Source: an uncultured Eubacteriales bacterium (GTDB lineage: Bacteria; Bacillota; Clostridia; Christensenellales; Aristaeellaceae). From it: a DNA stretch of 9,354 nucleotides. The notes under the pieces were generated by a model that searched no databases, had not been told where the DNA came from, and saw nothing but the letters and a program-made list of their open reading frames with translations. Location of the stretch: positions 1-9,354 of the forward strand of contig USDD01000097.1 in assembly GCA_900553265.1 (NCBI GenBank), in the 5' to 3' direction. A program made the translations under genes and the position numbers. Shown here one piece after another: positions 1-6,842 of this stretch. Each line of letters opens with the position of its first letter. Within the stretch, counting starts at the first letter, position 1.

Positions 1-99
1 GTGGGCGTTGTTCGAAGCGACGGCGCAGCGCCGCGATGGTCGCGGCTTGCGCCTGTGTTTGGATGTGCAAATGCCCTTCGTTCGAAGGCGCGGCAGCAG
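1..99. repeat. Direct repeat, copy 1 (99 bp, cut by window edge)
   Basis: This copy matches 320-418 at 98 of 99 positions; the only difference is T at 56 against C at 375. The match may continue left of base 1. Each copy contains a hairpin at 22-53: an outer 6-bp stem (22-27 with 48-53), a small internal loop, and an inner 7-bp stem (30-36 with 40-46) closed by the loop TGG. A second hairpin lies at 75-88 (5-bp stem, 4-base loop). Read on the minus strand, both copies are open in the same relative frame, but that is weak evidence in GC-rich DNA. It is probably a dispersed intergenic repeat; I cannot see other genomic copies from this window. Confidence 0.9.
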
Positions 100-207
100 A
101 AGGAGAATCCAAGGAACCTAAGGTTCCAGCGGTGCCGACGTCTCGATTCTTTGAATTGAGACGTCGGCAGTCTGCGAAGCAGACTTGAAAACCCAAAGGG
201 TTTTCAA
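100..207. repeat. Array of four tightly packed hairpins between the direct repeats
   Basis: Four inverted repeats lie almost end to end. H1 is 113-118 with 122-127 (GGAACC, 6 bp, loop TAA). H2 is 134-149 with 153-168 (16 pairs including one G-T, loop TTT). H3 is 169-175 with 179-185 (AGTCTGC, 7 bp, loop GAA). H4 is 185-194 with 198-207 (10 bp, loop AAA). H2 and H3 abut, and H3 and H4 share base 185. Every loop has three bases. No T-run follows any stem, so these are not ordinary terminators. The layout suggests a structured repeat element that folds as RNA or as single-stranded DNA; its function is unknown. Confidence 0.8.
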
Positions 208-319
208 CCTCGGCGGGTGCGGGCAGGCGGCCTGAGGCCGCGCGCAGCTGCTGCCGCGCTGAGGCAACGCGGGCTGCGCGCCGGTGGTCGGCGCTTGCCC
301 GCTGCGGTGCGTTTCTGGA
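208..319. repeat. GC-rich hairpin spacer of the repeat cluster
   Basis: This stretch joins the hairpin array to the second direct-repeat copy. It holds a 6-bp hairpin at 227-241 (loop TGA). Next comes a nested one: an outer 9-bp stem (240-248 with 273-281) enclosing an inner 5-bp stem (254-258 with 268-272). No gene is supported. The minus strand is open here and across 433-1 in one frame, but with no ATG and no Shine-Dalgarno site. Confidence 0.6.
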
Positions 320-418
320 GTGGGCGTTGTTCGAAGCGACGGCGCAGCGCCGCGATGGTCGCGGCTTGCGCCTGCGTTTGGATGTGCAAATGCCCTTCGT
401 TCGAAGGCGCGGCAGCAG
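320..418. repeat. Direct repeat, copy 2 (99 bp)
   Basis: Second copy of the repeat at 1-99, 319 bp downstream and 98/99 identical. Homology stops sharply after 418, where the sequence becomes AT-richer and unrelated, so 418 is probably the true right border of the unit. The internal hairpins are at 341-372 and 394-407. Because 319 is not a multiple of three, both copies cannot lie in phase in one reading frame, which argues against a duplicated protein domain. Confidence 0.9.
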
Positions 419-600
419 CCTGCAAATAAAAAGTCAAGCCCTAAACAAAGTGTGATCGAAAAAAGCAGACCAAGAAGGGAAAAAGCAAAATGCGTACACC
501 AAACAGACCGCCGCCGATGGCCGGAGGTTTTATTGCTTTGCTTTTCAGGATTGGCGGGCCGCCTTTTTTTCTGCGCAAAGCCGGCGAAGGGGCTGAGCGT
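419..600. other. Gene-free stretch downstream of the hybrid kinase
   Basis: No gene is supported. A 9-bp inverted repeat (481-489 with 537-545, reading AAAAGCAAA / TTTGCTTTT) encloses 47 bases. In the leftward direction the second arm ends in T4, so it could be a weak terminator for the hybrid kinase gene, but the large loop makes this doubtful. At 553-570 a 4-bp GC stem (GGCG/CGCC) is followed by seven T on the plus strand, which looks like a small rightward terminator although no rightward gene precedes it. Confidence 0.4.
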
Positions 601-2754
601 TTACCCCTGTCTTCGGCAGATGGAGAGGGCGGCGTGAAGCTTGGCGGGGTCTACGGGCTTGGTCAGGTATTTGGTCATGCCGCAGTCCCGGGCACGGGAC
701 TGATCCTCGGCGAAGGCGTTGGCGGTCATGGCGATGATGGGCACGTCGGCCGCGTCCTGCCGCGGCAGCGCGCGGATGGCCCTGGCGGCCTGCATGCCGT
801 CCATCACGGGCATCATCACATCCATCAGAATCGCGTCGAACGCGCCCTCCTCCGAGGCGGCGAACTTCTCTACGGCCTCGCGCCCGTTGCGCGCCTCGGC
901 CGTCTTCACGCCCGCGTCCTGAAGCATGCAGCGGGCGATTTCCAGATTCAGATCATTGTCCTCGGCCACCAGCACGCGCATGCCGGAAATATCCGTAAGC
1001 GGCTGCGCGTCCGTGACGGCAGGAGGCTCCGCGGGGTTGAGGTCGAACTCCAGCTGCACGGTGAAGGTCGTGCCCTCGCCCAGCCGGCTCTCCACGCCGA
1101 TGGTGCCGCCCATGAACTTCACCAGATCGCTGACGATGGCCATGCCCAGCCCTGTGCCCTGATACTCGGTGCGCGCGTTGTCGTGCTCCTGAGTGAAGGG
1201 ATGGAACAGGGACTTCTGCACGAATTCCTCGCTCATGCCGATGCCCGTGTCCCGGACGACGAAGCGCAGCGCGACCCGCCGGTCGTCGCCGCCCACCTCG
1301 CGCACGGACACGTCCACCCGTCCGCCGGGGTGGTTGTATTTCACCGCGTTGCTGACCAGATTGAGCAGAATGCGCCGCAGGTGCATCGGGCTGCCCAGCA
1401 GCCGGGTGTGCACCGCGCCGTCCATGCGGAATTCCAGCGCAATTCCCTTGACCTTGGCGGACTCCTCGGCGATGCTCCGCACGCGGCGCAGCTCCTCGTT
1501 CAGATCGAAGGGACTGCGCGTCAGGCAAATCTCGCCCACCTCCAGCCGGCTCATGTCCAGCACGTCGTCCATCAGCTCCAGCAGATGTCCCGCCGCGCCC
1601 TTGATCTTGTCCAGGCAGTCGTCCACCGTCTCCGGTTCGTCCTTTTTGCGGCGGATGCGCTCCGCCATGCCCAGAATGCCGTTCACCGGCGTGCGGAAGT
1701 CGTGGCTCATGTGGGACAGGAAGACGGTCTTGGCGCGGTTGGCGCGCAGCGCCGCTTCGTTGGATTCCTTCAGCTGCCGCTGCACATCCAGCAGGGAGCG
1801 GATGTACCGCGCCTGCCGCCTGTCCAGCACGTAGTAGATGACGAGCGCGGACACGACGACGATGAGGGCGAGGATGAACATGTCGTACAGCACCTGATTG
1901 GTTTTCAGCACATAGCGCAGCGAGCGGTTGCGGGTGAAGTCGTCGATCCATTTCTGCTGCAGCCGGCCGATGGTCTCGTCCCGGCTCATGGACTGAAGCG
2001 CCTCGTTGAGCGCCGTGCGCAGCTCGGGGCGCGACGCGCTCACCGCCATGGCGGGAAAGCTCTTGGCGATGGCGAGCCCCCGCCTGAGATCCAGATGATT
2101 CTTTTCGATGAGCTTCTCCGAAACCGCCGAATGGCAGATGGCATAGTCCGCCTCGCCGTTCTCCACCGCCTGCAGAATCTCCGTGTTGGTGTTGTATTCC
2201 ACGTATTCGCACTGAAGATCGTAGGAGGCTTCGATGACCGAGCGCGCCATCAGCGCCACCCGCCTGCCCGCCAGCGTCGCCGCGCTGTTCACCGCCTCTT
2301 TGCCATAGACGCACAGCTCGTCGGAGCACAGCGGAATGGTGCGCAGCGTGCCCTCCATGTTGGAGAAGATCTCCAGCCCCAGCAGCACGTCCGCGTCGCC
2401 CTCGGCCAGCATGGCGCGGCAATCGAGCCATGCCCCGGTTTTAAATTCCACCTGCATGCCCAGCCGGTTGGCCGCCTCGGTGACGATTTCGATGTACAGC
2501 CCCGACAGCTCGCCATTGGAATTGTAATAGGAATTGGGGCAGAAGTCGTAGTCCGCGGCCACGCGCAGCACCGGCGCGTCGGGCCCGGCGGTCGGCTTTA
2601 TATCCACCGTGGGCTCGCCCGCAAACAGGCCCATCTGCACCAATGTGAACAGCACCGGCGCGACCACCAGCACCGCCGTCAGCGCGATCAGCAGCTTTCT
2701 GTAAATGCCGTAGTCCGGCTTTTGGACGGCGTCCGTCCCCTTTTTCGCTTTCAT
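601..2754 (-). CDS. Hybrid sensor histidine kinase with periplasmic substrate-binding sensor and receiver domain
   Basis: This 717-aa membrane protein is built like BvgS/EvgS-type hybrid kinases. After a short basic N-terminus come a membrane helix (about 20-43), an extracytoplasmic amino-acid-binding-type domain (SBP_bac_3 family, about 62-271), a second helix (about 290-309), a HisKA domain with the phospho-accepting His at 351 (SHDFRTP), and an ATPase domain (about 451-569; N box Asn465-Asn469, DTGIG from 502, GTGLG from 533). A receiver domain (about 592-716) follows, with phospho-acceptor Asp645 in LMDVMMP and Lys699. No PAS, Hpt or DNA-binding domain is present, so phosphate must pass to a partner elsewhere. 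The ligand is probably a small polar molecule such as an amino acid (family inference). An upstream in-frame TTG at 2841 would add 29 residues, but it falls in a promoter -35 box. I therefore use the ATG at 2754, whose Shine-Dalgarno site (AAGGGG, 2767-2772) is rather far, 12 bases. Function class is certain; ligand is unknown. Confidence 0.9.
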   Translation of the reverse strand: MKAKKGTDAVQKPDYGIYRKLLIALTAVLVVAPVLFTLVQMGLFAGEPTVDIKPTAGPDAPVLRVAADYDFCPNSYYNSNGELSGLYIEIVTEAANRLGMQVEFKTGAWLDCRAMLAEGDADVLLGLEIFSNMEGTLRTIPLCSDELCVYGKEAVNSAATLAGRRVALMARSVIEASYDLQCEYVEYNTNTEILQAVENGEADYAICHSAVSEKLIEKNHLDLRRGLAIAKSFPAMAVSASRPELRTALNEALQSMSRDETIGRLQQKWIDDFTRNRSLRYVLKTNQVLYDMFILALIVVVSALVIYYVLDRRQARYIRSLLDVQRQLKESNEAALRANRAKTVFLSHMSHDFRTPVNGILGMAERIRRKKDEPETVDDCLDKIKGAAGHLLELMDDVLDMSRLEVGEICLTRSPFDLNEELRRVRSIAEESAKVKGIALEFRMDGAVHTRLLGSPMHLRRILLNLVSNAVKYNHPGGRVDVSVREVGGDDRRVALRFVVRDTGIGMSEEFVQKSLFHPFTQEHDNARTEYQGTGLGMAIVSDLVKFMGGTIGVESRLGEGTTFTVQLEFDLNPAEPPAVTDAQPLTDISGMRVLVAEDNDLNLEIARCMLQDAGVKTAEARNGREAVEKFAASEEGAFDAILMDVMMPVMDGMQAARAIRALPRQDAADVPIIAMTANAFAEDQSRARDCGMTKYLTKPVDPAKLHAALSICRRQG

Positions 2755-2812
2755 CTTCGGCAATCGCCCCTTCTCAGCGCCGACCGGGCGGCGCGTGTTT
2801 TCATCCTGTTTT

Positions 2813-2841
2813 ATTATACTCTGTTTGCCGAAAAAGCTCAA
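2813..2841 (-). promoter_or_regulatory. Sigma-A-like promoter of the hybrid kinase gene
   Basis: On the minus strand a -35 box TTGAGC (2841-2836) is followed by exactly 17 bases and a perfect -10 box TATAAT (2818-2813). The expected transcript start is near 2806, giving a leader of about 52 bases before the ATG at 2754. The promoter begins 25 bases after the stop of the small kinase gene, so the hybrid kinase can be expressed independently of its upstream neighbour. Confidence 0.75.
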
Positions 2842-2865
2842 TGAAGGTTCTCTAAAGAATTGCGC

Positions 2866-3522
2866 TCAGCCGGCGCTGGCGGCCTCCACCGAGCGCACGG
2901 GCAGGCGCAGCGTGAACGCGCTGCCCTCGCCGGGGCGGGAGCGCGCCGTCAGACTGCCGCCCATCTGCGCGGCAAAATCCCGGGCGATGGTCAGCCCGCA
3001 GCCGTAGCCGAAGTCCGTCTCGTGCAGCTGAAAGATATTCTCCAGCCGCTCGGGCGATATTCCGCAGCCGGTGTCGGCCACCTCCGTCTCCACCGCGTCG
3101 CCCAGCGCCCGGACGCTCAGCCGCACGCCGCCGCCCCGGGGCGTGAACTTCAGCGCGTTGGACAGCAGGTTCAGCAGGATCCGCGCGTATTTCTCGTCGT
3201 CCAGCGCCATTTCGAGCCGGTCGGTGTTGGCGAAAAAGGTCATGCGCACGCCCGCGCGATCGGCGTAGAGCCGGCAGCGGGAAAAGACCTCCCACGTCCG
3301 GCTGACGACGTCGCTGCGCGTCCAGCGCACCGCGCCCGCCTCGGGCCGGCGGCGTTCCATCGCGCCGCTGAGCATGCGCTGCATCTGGCCGACGCTGCCC
3401 AGCAGCGTCTCCACATAGCCCCGCGCCCGGGCGTTCTGCCCCAGCTCCTGCTCCAGAAGCTGCGCGCAGCCGCTGATTAACTGAAGCGGAATGCGCAGAT
3501 CGTGCACCAGTTCTCCGTCCAT
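2866..3522 (-). CDS. Small soluble sensor-less histidine kinase
   Basis: A 218-aa cytoplasmic kinase reduced to its catalytic core, with no membrane helix and no recognisable sensor domain. The H box is at the extreme N-terminus (LVHDLRIPLQLIS, His at residue 7). The ATPase domain spans about residues 95-210, with N box LLNLLSNALKF (Asn122), G1 box ADTGCGI (Asp150) and a divergent second glycine box GYGCGLTIA. ATP binding and His autophosphorylation are expected from the family. Start choice: ATG at 3522 has a good Shine-Dalgarno site (GGTGGAG, 3538-3532, spacing 9). An in-frame ATG at 3561 would give 231 aa and a longer dimerisation helix, but it has no Shine-Dalgarno site and overlaps a possible extended -10 box. 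Both starts remain possible. The gene precedes the hybrid kinase gene, and the two products may work in one pathway. No response regulator is adjacent, and the signal is unknown. Confidence 0.8.
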   Translation of the reverse strand: MDGELVHDLRIPLQLISGCAQLLEQELGQNARARGYVETLLGSVGQMQRMLSGAMERRRPEAGAVRWTRSDVVSRTWEVFSRCRLYADRAGVRMTFFANTDRLEMALDDEKYARILLNLLSNALKFTPRGGGVRLSVRALGDAVETEVADTGCGISPERLENIFQLHETDFGYGCGLTIARDFAAQMGGSLTARSRPGEGSAFTLRLPVRSVEAASAG

Positions 3523-3559
3523 TCGACTCATCTCCACCCGTTCGGAATATTTGCTATAC

Positions 3560-3568
3560 ATTATGGCA
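3560..3568 (-). promoter_or_regulatory. Possible extended -10 promoter of the small kinase gene
   Basis: On the minus strand TG-C-CATAAT (3568-3560) matches an extended -10 element at 5 of 6 core positions. I see no convincing -35 box. A start near 3553 would leave a leader of about 31 bases before the ATG at 3522, similar to the leaders of asnA and sbcD. Read-through from sbcC is the alternative, since no strong terminator lies in 3562-3671. Confidence 0.35.
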
Positions 3569-3671
3569 TGCCGCCGAAATGTATGACGGAGCAGGCTGCG
3601 GTTCGGAAAATTATGACAGGATTTTTATAAAGACATTTTGCATTCAGACGACCGGATGCGGGAAGCGATGT

Positions 3672-6600
3672 TCACCGCACCGTCTCCATGCTCAGGCGGC
3701 TGCCCGAGGGGGAGCCGCGGACGATGATCTGGCTGTCGATGCTCTCGCGGAGCTGCGCCACGTGGGAGATCACGCCCACCAGCCGGTCGCCCTCGGTCAG
3801 GCGCGTCAGCGCGGCCATGGCCCGGGAGAGCGTCTCCTCGTCCAGCGTGCCGAAGCCCTCGTCGATGAACATGGTGTCCAGCCGCACGCCGCCCGACGAG
3901 GCCTGTACCACGTCGGCAAAGCCCAGCGCCAGCGCCAGCGAGGCCAGGAACGATTCGCCGCCCGAGAGGGTCTTCACGTCGCGCTCGCGGTTGGTGTACG
4001 CGTCCAGCACGTTCAGCCCCAGTCCGCTGCGGGTGTTCTTTTTGCCCTCCTCCATGCGGCATTCCAGATAGAACCGCCCCGCCGACATGCGCGTGAGCCG
4101 CTGGTTGGCCGCGGCCACCACCCGGCGGAAATAGTATTGCAGCACATAGGTCTCCAGCGAGATGCGCTCCGCGCCCGCCAGCTGACCGGATACGGTGCGG
4201 TAGAGATTGTCGCAGAGGCCGAATTCCGCGCGCACCCGACTGAGCCGCACGGCTTCGGCCCTCAGCCGCTTGAGGGCGCTTCGGTTTACCTCCGCGCGCG
4301 TGGACAACGCCTGACGCTCGGCGCGGCGCTGCGCAAGCGCCTCCTCGGCCTCGGCGAGAGCCCGCCCGGCCGCGTCGAAGTCCACCGGCTGCGCGCCCTC
4401 CCAGCGCTGCCGCAGCTCGGATAGGCTCTGACCAAGCGTCTGAAGCGACTGGGCGTGCGCCTCGATTTTGCTCTGCATGCGGCTGATCTGCCCGTCGTCC
4501 CGGCGGGCGGCGCGATATTCCGCCTCGTCCGCAAAGCCCTGCTCCGACAGCGCGGCGGTGAAATCCGCCTTCGCTTTGAGCCAGTCCGACCGCAGGCGCT
4601 CGCACTGCGCGTCCAGCGTGTCGCAGGCGCTGCGCGCGCCGTCCCGACCGCTGCGCGCAGCCTTCGCGCGCTCCTCCGCGGCGCGCCGCTCGCGCTCCAC
4701 CCGCTCCACCCGGGCATTCAGCGCGCCCAGCTCGCGCTCCACCTCGCCCCGGCGGGACAGAATGGCCTCGGGGGAGGGAATGTCGGAGGCCTCTGCGGAG
4801 GATTCGTCGGACGGCGGGAAAGCGGCGGATTCGTTCTGCTCTGTCGCGCCTTCGCGCCGCGCGGAGAGGGCTGCGTCGGTTGGACGGGCGGCGCTGTTGG
4901 TATTGGCGAAATTACTCGTCGCCTCCTCCCGCGCCATGGCGGCCTGAGCTTCCTGAAGGAGGGCGCGCAGGCTGGCCTGATCGGCGGCGAGGGATTCGGA
5001 GCCCCGGCGCGCCTCCGCGTCGGCGGCTTCGGCGGCGATTCTGGCGCGGCGAAGGGCTTCGGCGGTCTCGTCGATCCGGACGAGCAGCGTGCGGGCCTCG
5101 GCGGCGGCGCGGCGGCTCTCTCCGGGCGCTTCGGCGGGCGCGATCTCCCGGCCCAGCTCCGCGGTCAGCGACTGATTCAGCTCGAGCAGCTGCGCGCGGC
5201 GGGCGACGGCCTCGGCGGACAGTTTGCGCGCCTGCGCGTCCATTTTCTCCGAGCGCTGCTGAGCAAGGCGAACGCCGTCCTCGTTGGGCGCGCCCTCGGC
5301 GGCGGGATGGGGCGCGGGATGCGCCCTGGAGCCGCACACGGGGCACGGCTCGCCCTCGCGCAGCGAGCGCGCCAGCCGCGCGGCCTGCGAGCCCATGAAC
5401 GCGTCGAAGGCCGCGTCCGCCTCGGCCCGGGCCGCGTCCGCCTCGGCCTTGGCCGAGCGGTAGTCCGCCTCGGCACTGCCCGTTTCTTCGCTCAGCGCCG
5501 CCATACGCTTCATTGATTCCGCGGCCCTGGACAGCACCTCCGCCCGGGCGCGCCCGGCGGCGGCCTCCGTCTGAGCCGCTTCGGCAGCGCGCAGCGCGCG
5601 CTCCGCCTCGGCGCGGCGCTCCTGCGCCTGCTTCAGCGTCTCGCGTGCCTGCGCCACCCGGCGGCTCAGGGTCTCGGCGCGCCGGAGCGCCTGATCGGCC
5701 CGGCTGAGCCGGTCGATGCGCGTGCGCAGGGCGGGCAGCGCCTGCCAGTCCGCGTCGGTGGCCGCCAGCGCCGCTTCGGCCGCGTCCAGCTCGGCGGCGG
5801 CGGCGGTCAGCCGCGCGCGTTCCTCGTCCAGCCGCCTGCGGCGGGACACGCCCTCCTCGCGGATGCGCGCCGTCTCCTCTTCGAATTTCGCGGCTCTGCG
5901 GGCGCGCTCGGCGGCGTCCCGCTCCATGGACAGCGCGCCCATGGTTTCGCTCTGCGCCTCGGCCTCGGCCAGCTGCGCCCGGGTCTGGGCAAGGCGGCTC
6001 AGACCGTCGTTGACCATTCTGCCGGTGTTCAGCCGCTCCTGCGCGGCCTTCCGGTTCGCCTCGGCGCGGAGAATCTCCGCGTCCAGCGCGTCGAGTTTTT
6101 CCGCGTCGGCCTCACACAGCGCCGTCAGCAGCGCCGCGGCCTCGTCCGCGCGGTCGGGCGCGGCGGCAAGCGCCTTCAGCGCCTGCGCGTCGGGGCCGCC
6201 GCCGTCCAGCCGCAGTTCCTCGAAGAGCTGCCCATAGCGGACGAGGGACTGCTCCCGGGCGGCGCGCTTTTCGCTCCATCGCTCCTTCAGCGATCGGCTC
6301 AGGCGGCTGTAGGCCTGCGTGCCGAACACCTCCTCGAAGATGCGCTCGCGCTCGTCGCTCTTGGCGTGGAGAATGCGCAGAAAATCGCCCTGGGCGATCA
6401 TCATCGTCTGGCGGAACTGCTTTTCGTCCAGCCCCAGCAGCGCCGTCACCGCCTGCGTCACCTCCCTCGCGCCCAGCCACTGGCGGCCGTCGTCCAGACA
6501 GGTCATCTCCGCGTCGTGCTGCTTCGGGGTTTTCAGCCCCTCGCGCAGATAGGTGGGATTGCGATGGATGAAATAGGTCTTGCCCAGATGGGAAAAGGTC

Positions 6601-6842
6601 AGCTCCGCGAAGGTCGGGGTTTTCGGGTCGGCGAAATGGCTGCGGAAGGACGCGGAATCGCGCCGCGCGTCGCCGCCGCTGGCCGCGCCGTAGAGGGCGA
6701 AGGACACGCCGTCGAACAGCGTGGTCTTGCCCGCGCCGGTGTCGCCGGTGATGAGAAACAGGCCGCTCAGCCGGGAAAAATCCACCTCGGCGGTCTTGCC
6801 GTAGGGCCCGAAGGCGCTCAGCTTCAGTCGAATCGGTCTCAC
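3672..6842 (-). CDS. sbcC: SbcC, Rad50-like ATPase of the SbcCD nuclease
   Basis: A 1056-aa SMC-type ATPase that partners SbcD in an ATP-dependent nuclease acting on DNA ends, hairpins and protein-blocked ends. Seen in the sequence: N-terminal Walker A GDTGAGKT (33-40); Q-loop Gln151; a long Ala/Glu/Arg-rich coiled coil; zinc hook CPVC (500-503) at the apex; returning coiled coil; signature LSGGES (959-964); Walker B and D-loop MFIDEGFGTLD (991-1001); switch His1027. The length is near the family norm. Residues about 639-693 are a Ser/Asn/Pro-rich, probably disordered insert in the returning arm. Translation starts at GTG, whose first four bases GTGA overlap the sbcD stop, with a Shine-Dalgarno site GGGAGG (6857-6852) nine bases upstream, so the two genes are translationally coupled. 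It is the distal gene of the sbcDC operon. Confidence 0.97.
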   Translation of the reverse strand: MRPIRLKLSAFGPYGKTAEVDFSRLSGLFLITGDTGAGKTTLFDGVSFALYGAASGGDARRDSASFRSHFADPKTPTFAELTFSHLGKTYFIHRNPTYLREGLKTPKQHDAEMTCLDDGRQWLGAREVTQAVTALLGLDEKQFRQTMMIAQGDFLRILHAKSDERERIFEEVFGTQAYSRLSRSLKERWSEKRAAREQSLVRYGQLFEELRLDGGGPDAQALKALAAAPDRADEAAALLTALCEADAEKLDALDAEILRAEANRKAAQERLNTGRMVNDGLSRLAQTRAQLAEAEAQSETMGALSMERDAAERARRAAKFEEETARIREEGVSRRRRLDEERARLTAAAAELDAAEAALAATDADWQALPALRTRIDRLSRADQALRRAETLSRRVAQARETLKQAQERRAEAERALRAAEAAQTEAAAGRARAEVLSRAAESMKRMAALSEETGSAEADYRSAKAEADAARAEADAAFDAFMGSQAARLARSLREGEPCPVCGSRAHPAPHPAAEGAPNEDGVRLAQQRSEKMDAQARKLSAEAVARRAQLLELNQSLTAELGREIAPAEAPGESRRAAAEARTLLVRIDETAEALRRARIAAEAADAEARRGSESLAADQASLRALLQEAQAAMAREEATSNFANTNSAARPTDAALSARREGATEQNESAAFPPSDESSAEASDIPSPEAILSRRGEVERELGALNARVERVERERRAAEERAKAARSGRDGARSACDTLDAQCERLRSDWLKAKADFTAALSEQGFADEAEYRAARRDDGQISRMQSKIEAHAQSLQTLGQSLSELRQRWEGAQPVDFDAAGRALAEAEEALAQRRAERQALSTRAEVNRSALKRLRAEAVRLSRVRAEFGLCDNLYRTVSGQLAGAERISLETYVLQYYFRRVVAAANQRLTRMSAGRFYLECRMEEGKKNTRSGLGLNVLDAYTNRERDVKTLSGGESFLASLALALGFADVVQASSGGVRLDTMFIDEGFGTLDEETLSRAMAALTRLTEGDRLVGVISHVAQLRESIDSQIIVRGSPSGSRLSMETVR

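Noticed and set aside
1..418. CRISPR-like array
   Set aside because: There are only two copies of a 99-bp repeat separated by one 220-bp hairpin-rich segment. Repeat length, spacing and number do not fit, and no cas gene is nearby.
204..437. 77-codon minus-strand frame with ATG in the repeat
   Set aside because: It covers the second repeat copy, lacks a Shine-Dalgarno site, and has a low-complexity Arg/Ala/Pro-rich end. The repeat copies are not in a common frame.
1..600. Insertion sequence or transposon end
   Set aside because: There is no transposase motif, no terminal inverted repeats around the cluster and no target-site duplication that I could find. A non-autonomous element remains possible but unproven.
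586..608. AGGGG/CCCCT inverted repeat over the hybrid kinase stop codon
   Set aside because: The stem is only 5 bp with a loop of more than 10 bases and no following T-run in the leftward direction, so it is not a credible terminator.
490..2844. 784-codon open frame on the plus strand
   Set aside because: It is antisense to the hybrid kinase gene, whose domains are unmistakable. The translation is rich in His, Arg, Gln and Ala with no recognisable motif, as expected of a shadow frame in GC-rich DNA.
3562..3671. Terminator after sbcC
   Set aside because: I found no stem with a T-run in this AT-richer gap. Read-through into the small kinase gene cannot be excluded.
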